Assembly: GCA_041736675.1 (NCBI GenBank)
Contig: JBGSTD010000004.1
Coordinates: forward strand, 39,781-103,780
Length of the DNA stretch: 64,000 bases
Direction: 5' to 3'
Source of the DNA: Salaquimonas sp041736675
GTDB lineage: Bacteria; Pseudomonadota; Alphaproteobacteria; Rhizobiales; Rhizobiaceae
The position numbers were made by a program, and so were the translations under genes. This document shows, one piece after another, positions 17,238 through 25,447 of the stretch (the stretch's first letter is position 1; each line of letters begins with the position of its first letter). The notes beneath the pieces were generated by a model. That model was not told the DNA's origin and searched no databases. It worked only from the letters and a program-made list of their open reading frames with translations.

Positions 17238-18125
17238 ATGCATTTATCAACCCATAACTGGATGCGGGCAGAGCCATTGGAGATGACGGTGCGCCGCATC
17301 AAGAAATTTGGTTATAAAAGCATCGAGATCTCCGGCGAGCCCGCTCAATATGATGTCAAGGAAACGCGCGCACTGTTGAAGGAAACCGGCATGAAATGCT
17401 GGGGTGCAGTTACGTTGACACTTGGTGAGCGGAACCTCGCCGCGAAAGACGAAGGACAGCGTGCCCGGTCCGTTGACTACGTAAAGAGCGTGATCACCAT
17501 GGTTTCGGAACTGGAAGGCCAGATCATAACGCTAGTTCCTGCCACTGTTGGCAAAGTCACACCTGACGCCACGCCAGAAGAAGAATGGAAATGGGTGGTT
17601 GATGCGACAAGGGAGTGCTTTCATCATGCCCAGAAAAAAGGTGTCAGAGTTGCTATTGAACCGTTGAACCGTTTTGAGACGTATTTGTTCAATCGATGCG
17701 CGCAGGCTTTGGCTCTTGCTGATGCAGTCAGTCCTGAATGCGGCGTGTGTCTGGACGCGTTTCACCTCAACATCGAGGAAGACGACATCTATGATGCCAT
17801 TCGCCTTGCCGGCAAACGCCTTTTTGATTTTCATGTTGCCGACAACAACCGCTTTGCAGCAGGTCTTGGTCATCTTGATTGGGCCAAAATTGTCGGAACT
17901 CTCAAGGAGATCGGCTATGACGGGGCATTGACCAACGAGTTTGTGGCACCGGTTGACCGCACTCCTGCTGCTCCCTATCCGGACATGATTGAAACCAATC
18001 CGGTAGATATATCGCCGGAGCAGTTGAAGTTTATCGAGGACCACGGCTCTAGCCTGCTGTCAGAGGAATTTTATTCTGACCAGATGCGAATTACCGCAGA
18101 GACATTACTGCCTCTCATCAAGTGA
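17238..18125 (+). CDS. Sugar phosphate isomerase/epimerase-like TIM-barrel protein
   Basis: A 295-residue TIM-barrel protein of the xylose-isomerase-like superfamily with the complete metal/acid-base set: Glu in AIEPLNRFE, Asp and His in CLDAFHLNIEEDD, His in FHVADNNR and Glu in ALTNEFVAPV. A strong AGAGGAGG site precedes the ATG. It heads a four-gene plus-strand operon with an enolase-superfamily dehydratase, the GntR regulator and a D-2-hydroxyacid dehydrogenase. Besides epimerases, this superfamily includes sugar-acid decarboxylases in apionate catabolism, so a lyase role is possible. Substrate unknown. Confidence 0.88.
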   Translation: MHLSTHNWMRAEPLEMTVRRIKKFGYKSIEISGEPAQYDVKETRALLKETGMKCWGAVTLTLGERNLAAKDEGQRARSVDYVKSVITMVSELEGQIITLVPATVGKVTPDATPEEEWKWVVDATRECFHHAQKKGVRVAIEPLNRFETYLFNRCAQALALADAVSPECGVCLDAFHLNIEEDDIYDAIRLAGKRLFDFHVADNNRFAAGLGHLDWAKIVGTLKEIGYDGALTNEFVAPVDRTPAAPYPDMIETNPVDISPEQLKFIEDHGSSLLSEEFYSDQMRITAETLLPLIK

Positions 18126-18186
18126 TGAACAAGGAGACAACCCTGCCCCTGTTTGAGATTCTGAATCGGGGGAGTGAGGAGTAAAT

Positions 18187-19353
18187 ATGCGCATCAAATC
18201 AGCACAGGCGTGGTGGATTCAAATTCCCATCGAGACCAGTCGGCAACATGTCAGTGATTTTGGCAGGCTACAGACTTTTGATGCCGCCATCTTGAGACTT
18301 GAGACTGATGATGGACTGGTGGGCTGGGGAGAAGGCAAGAATGCAGCCGGAAGCTCGGGTCACTACTCAACCCTTGTCCATTTGTTAAATGATGAATTCT
18401 GTCCGAAAATCATTGGCCGTGACCCGGCGGATGTAACATTCATATGGGAGGATCTGTACAATGGCGTTCGCTCGAAGAGAGCTTCTGATGCAGGACATTC
18501 CATGCCGGAGATCGCACGCAGAGGCCTGACCATCGCCGCCATAAGCGCCATTGATATTGCGATCTGGGATATACTTGGCAAATCGCAAGGCAAGCCTGTC
18601 TGGCATTTGCTGGGCGGACGCAAGGCGGATCGTTTGCCAGCTTACGCATCCGGTGGATGGGAAAGTGCAGACGGAATAGGTGAACAATTGAACTCCTATG
18701 TAAAGCAAGGGGGATTCAAGGCCGTAAAAATGCGGGTTGGTGCGATGGACGTTGTACCGCGAAATTCTGCACTTCGGGTCAAAGCCGCTCGAAAAGGGCT
18801 TGGCCCCAATGTGGATCTCATGGTGGATGCACACGGTACTTACACTGTGGGTGAAGCCAAGCAGTTTGCCCACATGATCTCAGATTGCGACATCGCTTGG
18901 TTTGAGGAACCCGTCATTGCTGATGACAAATCTGGCATGGCAGAGGTGCGGGCCTCGACATCTATCCCTATTGCCGCCGGAGAATCCGAAGCCACCCGCT
19001 TTGCGTTCCGGGATCTGGCCATTTTGCGGGCTGTGGATATTTTCCAGCCAGACCCCGCTTTTTGCGGAGGAATCAGCGAGACAATGCGAATCGGCTCATT
19101 GGCAAGTGCGTTCAATCTGCGACTGGCGCCGCATCTTTGGGCAGGTGCACCCTGTTTTTTTGCCGGGCTGCAAATTTGTGCCGCTTCACCGGCAAGTTTC
19201 ACAATTGAATACTCGCTTGGGGCCAATCCGATGATTCATGATTTGTCGAAGGATACAATCACTGTTAAAGACGGCATGATTGAGATACCAGAAGGCCCTG
19301 GCCTGGGGTTTGAAATGAACGAAGCGGCATTGAAGGAATTCATCAAGCGATGA
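18187..19353 (+). CDS. Mandelate racemase/muconate lactonizing enzyme family protein (acid-sugar dehydratase-like)
   Basis: A 388-residue enolase-superfamily enzyme with an N-terminal capping domain (residues 1-125) and a modified TIM barrel. The KxR pair at the end of strand 2 (AVKMRVG), metal ligands Asp (LMVDAHGTY), Glu (AWFEEPV) and Glu (IAAGESEATR), the Asp in IFQPDPAF and the His in RLAPHLWAG are all present. This layout matches the mandelate-racemase subgroup, which abstracts the alpha proton of a carboxylate, most often to dehydrate an acid sugar to a 2-keto-3-deoxy acid. It follows the isomerase by 61 bp with a GAGGAG site, and overlaps the GntR gene by 4 bases. The specific acid sugar cannot be read from sequence. 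Confidence 0.9.
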   Translation: MRIKSAQAWWIQIPIETSRQHVSDFGRLQTFDAAILRLETDDGLVGWGEGKNAAGSSGHYSTLVHLLNDEFCPKIIGRDPADVTFIWEDLYNGVRSKRASDAGHSMPEIARRGLTIAAISAIDIAIWDILGKSQGKPVWHLLGGRKADRLPAYASGGWESADGIGEQLNSYVKQGGFKAVKMRVGAMDVVPRNSALRVKAARKGLGPNVDLMVDAHGTYTVGEAKQFAHMISDCDIAWFEEPVIADDKSGMAEVRASTSIPIAAGESEATRFAFRDLAILRAVDIFQPDPAFCGGISETMRIGSLASAFNLRLAPHLWAGAPCFFAGLQICAASPASFTIEYSLGANPMIHDLSKDTITVKDGMIEIPEGPGLGFEMNEAALKEFIKR

Positions 19354-20075
19354 GCGAGACTGCTGATAGTCAATTGCTGCCAATGCTGGCTTTTTACATC
19401 TTCTCCGAAGCCAAGACTAAAGATGGCAAAGCCCCGTCAGAGCGCGAACTGGCTGAACACTTTTCCGTCAGCCGCGGCCAGGTCCGAGAAGCGCTGGCAA
19501 TTCTTGATGCCATGAAAATCATCGAACGACGGGCCAAATCGGGCATTTACCTGGCTTCGGAACAATCGGGCCTGCAGGCGATGGCTCTTTATGCAAGAGC
19601 AGGCATTCCACTTGAACCACAGCAGATATTCGAAGCTGTCGAGGTGCGGAAAATTCACGAGATAAAGGCAGCAGAACTTGCCGCCGAACGCGCAACTGAT
19701 GAAAATTTTGCAACGTTGGAACGTATCCTGGAGGACTCTGAACAGCGCATCCGGAATGGTGAAGGACTTGCCAAGCTCGATCACGACTTTCATCTCGAGA
19801 TTGTCAGAGCCACACAGAACTCTGTTTTCTACAGTATCTGCACAAGCTTTTATTTGCTGAGCGAAAAGCGCCTGCCACTTTATTTCCGTGACCCTGCCCG
19901 AAACAAGCAGTCCCATCTTGAACATCAGCAGATTTTTCAGGCTCTCAAAGCGCGCGATGCTGTGCTGGCGAAGGCATTGATGAACACACATCTTCGGGGC
20001 GCAAAGAGTTACTGGACTGAGCTTTTGGAGAATTCCAAGGGAATTGATCTGGATACACAGGCAAATGAAGAATAG
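19350..20075 (+). CDS. GntR-family regulator, FCD (FadR-type) subgroup
   Basis: A 241-residue regulator. The N-terminal winged helix (APSERELAEHFSVSRGQVREALAILDAMKIIERR, about residues 30-63) is followed by an all-helical FCD ligand domain with the metal-site pattern LDHDFHLEIVRAT and later His residues. It is translationally coupled to the MR/MLE gene (ATGA overlap). Because this is the only regulator in the island and FCD regulators bind TGGT-Nx-ACCA palindromes, it is the best candidate to bind the four matching operators at 17007, 17157, 26862 and 27048. The ligand is probably the acid sugar or its keto-deoxy product. Confidence 0.92.
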   Translation: MSETADSQLLPMLAFYIFSEAKTKDGKAPSERELAEHFSVSRGQVREALAILDAMKIIERRAKSGIYLASEQSGLQAMALYARAGIPLEPQQIFEAVEVRKIHEIKAAELAAERATDENFATLERILEDSEQRIRNGEGLAKLDHDFHLEIVRATQNSVFYSICTSFYLLSEKRLPLYFRDPARNKQSHLEHQQIFQALKARDAVLAKALMNTHLRGAKSYWTELLENSKGIDLDTQANEE

Positions 20076-21045
20076 ACCGCTGATCTTTTCAACGCACAGT
20101 CTGCACCCCGATATCGCCGGACAGCTTGGTGAAATCGGCACACTCAAAATAGCCAGTGAACCTACAAGAACCGCAATTGAGAATGAGAGCAACGGTGCCC
20201 AATACATCGTGGTTCGTGCCAATATACCTGCCGAAGTCGTACAGCGTGAAAATGGCCTTAGAGCATTGGTGCGCCATGGCGCGGGCCTCGACATGATTCC
20301 CGTTGACCTCTGCACGCAGGCCGGAGTTCTGGTTGCAAACGTGCCGGGGGCCAATGCACTGACTGTAGCTGAGCACGTTATTTGGACCAGCCTAGCGATC
20401 ATGCGCCACTACCCCATTGTGAATAAGGACATGCGAAGAAATGGCTGGGAAGCCGGACGGGCCCACTCGAATGCCGGAATGGAACTCAGCGGCAAGACAA
20501 TCGGAATAGTCGGCATGGGAAATATCGGGCGCACCATTGCCCGAATGACTGCCTCTGCTTTTAATTGCAGGATTATAACGGCAACGCGATCCACTTCCAA
20601 TCTTCCTGACAATGTGGAGCCGGTTTCCATTGCGGATCTACTCATGCGCGCTGATGTTATTGTGTTGAGTTGCCCGCTGACAGATGAAACAAGGGGCCTT
20701 ATTGATGCCAATGCTTTTTTGATAATGAAGCATGGAGCAATCTTGATAAATGTGTCTCGTGGACCAGTGATTAACGAGACGGCTCTGCTTGATACCCTGA
20801 AGAGCGGCAAGCTGTGCGGGGTTGCCCTTGACGTATTCAACGAGCAACCGCTGGCGGCCGATCATCCTCTCTTTCAATTTGACAACGTTATCCTGACACC
20901 ACACATGGCGGGCATAACCACAGAAAGCATGCTGCGCATGGGGCAAGGCGTAGTGGATGAAATATCACGGATAAACGCTGGCGGCCCACCGCTCAATTTC
21001 ATCAATCCAGAAGCGCTCAGCCGCTATAACAAGCGGTTTCTCTAG
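20065..21045 (+). CDS. D-isomer-specific 2-hydroxyacid dehydrogenase
   Basis: A 326-residue NAD(P)-dependent dehydrogenase. The cofactor motif GIVGMGNIGRTIARM (GxGxxG, about residues 147-161) and the catalytic Arg (NVSRGPVINE), Glu (LDVFNEQPL) and His (LTPHMAGIT) are all intact. It would interconvert a 2-keto acid or hydroxypyruvate-like product and the D-2-hydroxy acid, or act like a phosphoglycerate-type dehydrogenase. The ATG at 20065 overlaps the GntR stop by 11 bases and has CAGG upstream; a TTG 7 codons earlier is less likely. It ends 16 bp from the convergent ABC ATPase gene. Confidence 0.92.
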   Translation: MKNRPLIFSTHSLHPDIAGQLGEIGTLKIASEPTRTAIENESNGAQYIVVRANIPAEVVQRENGLRALVRHGAGLDMIPVDLCTQAGVLVANVPGANALTVAEHVIWTSLAIMRHYPIVNKDMRRNGWEAGRAHSNAGMELSGKTIGIVGMGNIGRTIARMTASAFNCRIITATRSTSNLPDNVEPVSIADLLMRADVIVLSCPLTDETRGLIDANAFLIMKHGAILINVSRGPVINETALLDTLKSGKLCGVALDVFNEQPLAADHPLFQFDNVILTPHMAGITTESMLRMGQGVVDEISRINAGGPPLNFINPEALSRYNKRFL

Positions 21046-21060
21046 CTAGAAAACCTTGGT

Positions 21061-22137
21061 TCACTTGCCGGACTTTATAAGGTTTTCGCCGGTGTTCTGG
21101 TCAAAAAACAGCACCTTATCGGGTTTCCATCCAAACCTGATCTGTTCATCCAAGTCAACTTTCGTGCGCGCCGGCACCATTGCATGCAGTTTTGTTTCAC
21201 CGACATACATCGTCAAAATCTTGTTGACCCCATGATCCTCAACATCAAAGACTTTTGCCTCGAGAGGAGCACCACTTTCAAGAACAAGGTTTTCTGGCCG
21301 GATACCAAAAATGATGTTGCCGGGGCCGATCTTGGCAGGGTTATCTACACTCAATTTGTCACGGCCATCATTGACCAACACCTTTGATCCATCGAGGGTG
21401 CCTCTCAACAGGTTCATTGGAGGTGACCCGACAGAGCGCGCGACAAAGGTATTGCATGGTGTGTCATAAATTTCCTTCGGCGTTCCCACCTGGGCGATCT
21501 TCCCCTGATTTAGAACAGCAATCTTGTCACCCATAGACATGGCTTCCACCTGATCATGGGTCACATATAGGAAGGTTGCACCCAACTCACTGTGCAGACG
21601 TTTCAACTCAACACGCAGCGCTTCGCGCAGTTTTGCATCCAGTGCTGACAAAGGTTCGTCCATCAGGAAAACCCGGGGTTCGCGGACTATTGCGCGGCCA
21701 ATTGAAACGCGCTGCATTTCGCCGCCTGAAAGCCGCTCGACCTTGCGGTCAAGCAAATGGGTTATCTGCAAAATCTTCGCCGCCTCATCAACACGCCTGC
21801 TTATTTCTGCGGCATCCATTCGCCGGATCTTGGCCTTGAGAGGAAACTCCAGATTGCCGCGAACTGTCAGACGCGGATAAAGCGAATATTGCTGGAGAAC
21901 AAGTGCAACATCACGCTGGGCAGCATTCCATCCGGCGGCGTTTTCCCCGCCAATAAACACTTCACCGCTATCGGGTTTTTCCAAGCCGGCAACAATACGA
22001 AGTGTTGTCGTTTTGCCTGCCCCGGTCTGACCAAGGAGCACAAAAAACTCTCCGTCCCGAATATCCAGATCAAGCCCCCGAAGCGCAGTATTGCCACCAA
22101 ATTTCCGGGTTACGCCCCTGATGCTGATATCAGCCAT
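21061..22137 (-). CDS. ABC transporter ATP-binding protein (GlpT/UgpC-like)
   Basis: A 358-residue ATPase of the carbohydrate/glycerol (MalK/UgpC-like) group. Walker A GQTGAGKTTT (about residues 35-44), signature LSGGEMQRVSIG with Met in place of the usual Gln, Walker B VFLMDEPLSALD and the H-loop YVTHDQVEAM are present, followed by a TOBE/OB regulatory domain. It is the last gene of the ABC operon and overlaps the paired ATPase by one base (TAATG). Two different ATPases in one importer, both with the E/D-MQ signature, is the arrangement of the rhizobial glycerol importer GlpS/GlpT. Confidence 0.92.
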   Translation of the reverse strand: MADISIRGVTRKFGGNTALRGLDLDIRDGEFFVLLGQTGAGKTTTLRIVAGLEKPDSGEVFIGGENAAGWNAAQRDVALVLQQYSLYPRLTVRGNLEFPLKAKIRRMDAAEISRRVDEAAKILQITHLLDRKVERLSGGEMQRVSIGRAIVREPRVFLMDEPLSALDAKLREALRVELKRLHSELGATFLYVTHDQVEAMSMGDKIAVLNQGKIAQVGTPKEIYDTPCNTFVARSVGSPPMNLLRGTLDGSKVLVNDGRDKLSVDNPAKIGPGNIIFGIRPENLVLESGAPLEAKVFDVEDHGVNKILTMYVGETKLHAMVPARTKVDLDEQIRFGWKPDKVLFFDQNTGENLIKSGK

Positions 22138-23234
22138 TATTTCGCACTCCGCATTGCAAGGCCGCTGTTGATATCAAAGAAATGAGCGTTTTCGGTATTG
22201 ATCCCGACCCACAAATCCTTTCCTTCATCCGCAACAAAACCACTCTCGGTTCGCACCCTCAATGTGGTCTCGCCAATTTTGACGTCGACAATATCGTGAG
22301 AACCCAGAGGCTCTATATTCGTTGTGACGGCTTTGATCATTGCGTCCTTCTTTTGGTGGGAAAGATGCAGATCCTCCGGCCGTATTCCCAGCCGCAGGAC
22401 AGAGGTATCTCTTAGATGACTGGTCAATTGAGGCAGGAATGAAAAACCCACGGTTTCTCCCGGCAACACTGCTACTGATTGATCCTTTTCACTATTGAAA
22501 TTGATGTCGATAACGTTCATCACCGGGCTTCCGACAAATTGGGCAACGAACAGATTGCGCGGTTTGGAGTAGACTTCGTCGGGTGTGTCAATCTGCTGGA
22601 GGATGCCGCCGTGCATGATCACGATACGGTCTGCGAGTGACATTGCCTCGATCTGATCATGAGTGACATAGACGCTTGTCGAACCCCTCGAAACGTGCAG
22701 GCGCTTGATCTCTGCCCGCATCTGTTCCCGCAGTTTTGCATCCAGAGCACCGATTGGCTCGTCCATCAACAACGCTTTGGGATGGCGGACCAGCGCCCTG
22801 CCAATAGCGACACGCTGCATGTCTCCGCCTGAAAGCGCGGAAGGTTTTTTCTCCAAAAGAGTGCCAATCCGCAAAATGCCCGCAACTTCCTTTACTGCCT
22901 TCTCTCGATCAGCGGCGCTCATGCCAACAGCCCGCAAAGGAAAGGCGATGTTTTCGTAAACCGACATATGGGGATAAAGCGAGAAAGACTGAAAAACGAA
23001 AGCGATGTCCCGGTTGGACGCTTTCTTGTCCTGAATCTCTTCGCCATCAATCAGGATTTTGCCTGACGAGACAGATTCAAGCCCGGCGATTGCCCGCAGT
23101 GTAGTCGTCTTACCGCAGCCGGACTGACCCAGCATCACGACAAACTCACCATCATGGATGGTAAGGTTCATGTCTTTGATAACCTGAAAATTTCCGAAGA
23201 ATTTTTGTACGTCACGAAGCTCAATCGTTGCCAT
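22137..23234 (-). CDS. ABC transporter ATP-binding protein (GlpS/UgpC-like)
   Basis: A 365-residue ATPase paired with the one downstream. It has Walker A GQSGCGKTTT, signature LSGGDMQRVAIG, Walker B ALLMDEPIGALD, H-loop YVTHDQIEAM and a C-terminal TOBE domain. The start is either ATG 23234 (TGATG overlap with the small membrane-protein stop) or GTG one codon upstream; I took the ATG. It likely forms a heterodimer with the other ATPase to drive the two permeases encoded upstream. Confidence 0.92.
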   Translation of the reverse strand: MATIELRDVQKFFGNFQVIKDMNLTIHDGEFVVMLGQSGCGKTTTLRAIAGLESVSSGKILIDGEEIQDKKASNRDIAFVFQSFSLYPHMSVYENIAFPLRAVGMSAADREKAVKEVAGILRIGTLLEKKPSALSGGDMQRVAIGRALVRHPKALLMDEPIGALDAKLREQMRAEIKRLHVSRGSTSVYVTHDQIEAMSLADRIVIMHGGILQQIDTPDEVYSKPRNLFVAQFVGSPVMNVIDINFNSEKDQSVAVLPGETVGFSFLPQLTSHLRDTSVLRLGIRPEDLHLSHQKKDAMIKAVTTNIEPLGSHDIVDVKIGETTLRVRTESGFVADEGKDLWVGINTENAHFFDINSGLAMRSAK

Positions 23235-23509
23235 CACATGGTTCCATCTTTTGGCATGTTTGGATCAGTCTCCGGCTTTTGCCTTGAACCTGCTCCTTCT
23301 ATCGGATCATAGGCATACTCATCCTCTGCTTCCGGTTCGGGGGCGATTTTGGTCAATACGATAAACCCAACAAGACCCAACAGTATGATCGTCAGGCCAT
23401 AACGATGGAGGAACAACACCCAAGGCTGGCACAATGCTATAATGCCGAGGATCATGAGTGCCTGCGCGCCCGGTATCAGGTATACTTGGTTGGCTTGCCT
23501 GAAGGTCAT
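23234..23509 (-). CDS. Small two-TM membrane protein of the ABC operon (DUF2160/GlpU-like by position)
   Basis: A 91-residue protein with two hydrophobic segments (ALMILGIIALCQPWVLF and TIILLGLVGFIVLTKI) and an acidic, charged C-terminal tail (PEPEAEDEYAYDPIEGAG). ATG 23509 overlaps the permease stop by 4 bases (ATGA), and its own stop overlaps the next ATPase start, so it is embedded in the operon. A longer frame starting at 23620 lies inside the permease and is unlikely. In rhizobial glycerol importers a small DUF2160 membrane protein (GlpU) occurs in an otherwise matching gene set; I assign this one by size, topology and position rather than by clear sequence similarity. Its role is unknown. 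Confidence 0.75.
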   Translation of the reverse strand: MTFRQANQVYLIPGAQALMILGIIALCQPWVLFLHRYGLTIILLGLVGFIVLTKIAPEPEAEDEYAYDPIEGAGSRQKPETDPNMPKDGTM

Positions 23510-24465
23510 TTGCGAATTGCCCCGAATGACATTCCGCGCAGGAGGTGATTGCGCAACAGGAATGTGAAGATTGCAACAGGCAACAGGAACAGGAAAGTAC
23601 CTGCAGCAATTACCGTCCAATCCGGAAGTCCGGAACCAACTTGACTTGGAATATAGGGTGGCGCTGTCTGTGCATTGCGGTTTGTCATGATCAACGCGAA
23701 GGCGTATTCATTCCAGGCGGTGATGAAACAGAATACTGCCGTTGCGGCAATTCCAGTCATCGCCTCGGGAAGCACAATCTTGAAGAATGCCTGCATGCGC
23801 GTATAACCGTCGACCAGAGCGGCCTCTTCATATTCCTTGGGAATCTCGTCAATAAAACCCTTCATGATCCAGACCGAAAATGACAGGTTGAACGCGGTAT
23901 AAAGAATGATCAGGCCAAGATGGCTGTCGTTCAATCCAACGACACGATACATCAGATACATCGGAATAGCGACGACAACGGGTGGCAACATGCGTGTCGA
24001 GAGGATGAAGAACAGCCAGTCATCCTCGCCTTTGACCTTGAACCTTGAGAACCCGTAAGCGGTGAGTGTGCCCATCGAGACGGCCAGAAAGGTCGAAATG
24101 ACAGAAACAATAATCGAATTCATGAACCGGTCGCCGTAGCCCGAGGACCGGATTTCCCCACTGCCACTGCGAACCACTTTCTCGCCGCCGTCCAGCACCA
24201 TTTTTTCCCACCAGGGCGCTGCGGAATATTCCTCCTCTGGAACCGGCCCGCGCAATTGCGAACGCTTGACAAACAATTTCACCATTGGCGCCAATGTAGG
24301 CTCGAATGTTATTGTCGGTGGTATGGTTGTTGCAAGATTTCTGGGTTTGAAGGCGGTAGCCGTGATCCAGTAGATCGGTACCAGCATAACGACCAGGGCA
24401 ACAAGAACTGCTACGATTGCTGTTCGATTCAGCCAAACCTCTTTTTGCGTGCGGACAGCAGACAT
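23506..24465 (-). CDS. Carbohydrate ABC transporter permease (MalG/UgpE-like)
   Basis: A 319-residue inner-membrane permease with six predicted TM helices and the cytoplasmic EAA loop EEAALVDGYTRMQAFFKIVLPEAMTGI (about residues 205-231), which docks on the ATPases. An unusually large periplasmic insertion follows TM1 (about residues 45-105, rich in charged residues), as seen in glycerol-type importers. It starts 1 bp after the partner permease stop. Confidence 0.92.
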   Translation of the reverse strand: MSAVRTQKEVWLNRTAIVAVLVALVVMLVPIYWITATAFKPRNLATTIPPTITFEPTLAPMVKLFVKRSQLRGPVPEEEYSAAPWWEKMVLDGGEKVVRSGSGEIRSSGYGDRFMNSIIVSVISTFLAVSMGTLTAYGFSRFKVKGEDDWLFFILSTRMLPPVVVAIPMYLMYRVVGLNDSHLGLIILYTAFNLSFSVWIMKGFIDEIPKEYEEAALVDGYTRMQAFFKIVLPEAMTGIAATAVFCFITAWNEYAFALIMTNRNAQTAPPYIPSQVGSGLPDWTVIAAGTFLFLLPVAIFTFLLRNHLLRGMSFGAIRK

Positions 24466-24466
24466 C

Positions 24467-25372
24467 TCAGCGTTCCTTCACTTTGTTCAGATACTTCACG
24501 TAAATATTCGTAATCGCAACAACCATGATGAGCACGATGTAGGCGAAGGCGGATGATTTTCCGGTCTGCCATTCGAGGAACGCCATCTTGTAAAGCCGAA
24601 TGGCAACCAGTTCGGCGTTGGGCTGGCTGGAGAGAATGTAGGCAAGGTCAAAGGTCTTGAACGCTTCCATTGTCCTGAAGATGATCGCTATCATAAGTAT
24701 GGGAGCAACCAGCGGAAGGGTGATGCGGAAGAATGTGTAGAAACTGCTGGCACGATCAATTTCAGCTGCCTCGTAAAGATGTTTGGGTACTGCGGATAAT
24801 CCTGCAAGTGAAAGCAGCATCACGAAGGGGGACCACATCCAGATATCTGTCAGTGCAATAGCGTAAAGTGCGACATTTGGATCGGCCAGCCATTCAAATT
24901 TTCCCAAGCCAAGGAAATAGTTGATAATCCCGAACGAGGGATCATAGAGCAATTTCCAGAACAAGCCGACGACAGCCATGGAAAGCATCATCGGCAACAA
25001 AAGGAGAGTTGTTACCAACCCCTTGAGGGGAAATTCACGATTGAGCAACAGGGCAAGACCAAAGCCTACGATAACCTGCCCGGTAACCGAGATGATCACA
25101 TATTTGGCAGTAATGGTGAAATTTTTCCAGATGAACGGGTCGCTCAGCAGATCGCGATAATTCTGCAATCCGATATAATTGGCCGGCGCATTCGTCGACG
25201 CCCTGAAATCTGTGAAGGAGTAGCCGAGAGAATAAAGAAGCGGGAATACGTTGAAGATGATCAGAAATGCAATCGTCGGAATAATGAAGAGGTTTCTTAT
25301 CGACAGATCACTTAAACCCCTGGCAGCCGCCGCGGACCTGGCATCCAGACGGGTATATATATTCTTGGTCAC
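24467..25372 (-). CDS. Carbohydrate ABC transporter permease (MalF/UgpA-like)
   Basis: A 301-residue permease with six TM helices and the EAA loop EAAEIDRASSFYTFFRITLPLVAPIL (about 203-228). Its N-terminal helix is IIPTIAFLIIFNVFPLLYSL. It follows the binding-protein gene by 75 bp, a spacer containing a strong GC-rich hairpin that probably lowers permease expression relative to the binding protein. Confidence 0.92.
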   Translation of the reverse strand: MTKNIYTRLDARSAAAARGLSDLSIRNLFIIPTIAFLIIFNVFPLLYSLGYSFTDFRASTNAPANYIGLQNYRDLLSDPFIWKNFTITAKYVIISVTGQVIVGFGLALLLNREFPLKGLVTTLLLLPMMLSMAVVGLFWKLLYDPSFGIINYFLGLGKFEWLADPNVALYAIALTDIWMWSPFVMLLSLAGLSAVPKHLYEAAEIDRASSFYTFFRITLPLVAPILMIAIIFRTMEAFKTFDLAYILSSQPNAELVAIRLYKMAFLEWQTGKSSAFAYIVLIMVVAITNIYVKYLNKVKER

Positions 25373-25414
25373 GGCAACCCCCGGGAATAGGATTTGAAAA
25401 ATTCCGGGGGAGGA

Positions 25415-25443
25415 GAAATTGCCCCCTCCCCCGAAGGCGGGAG
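25415..25443 (-). terminator. Hairpin after the ABC binding-protein gene (attenuator/mRNA stabiliser)
   Basis: CGGGGGAGG (25415-25423) and CCTCCCCCG (25435-25443) form a perfect 9-bp GC stem with an 11-base loop, directly 3' of the binding-protein stop and before the first permease. No T-run follows, so partial termination or mRNA 3'-end protection is likelier than full stop. Confidence 0.75.
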
Positions 25444-25447
25444 AAAC

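Noticed and set aside
19437..20402. Antisense 321-codon frame over the GntR and 2-hydroxyacid dehydrogenase genes
   Set aside because: The sense strand encodes complete, motif-bearing proteins; the antisense frame has none.
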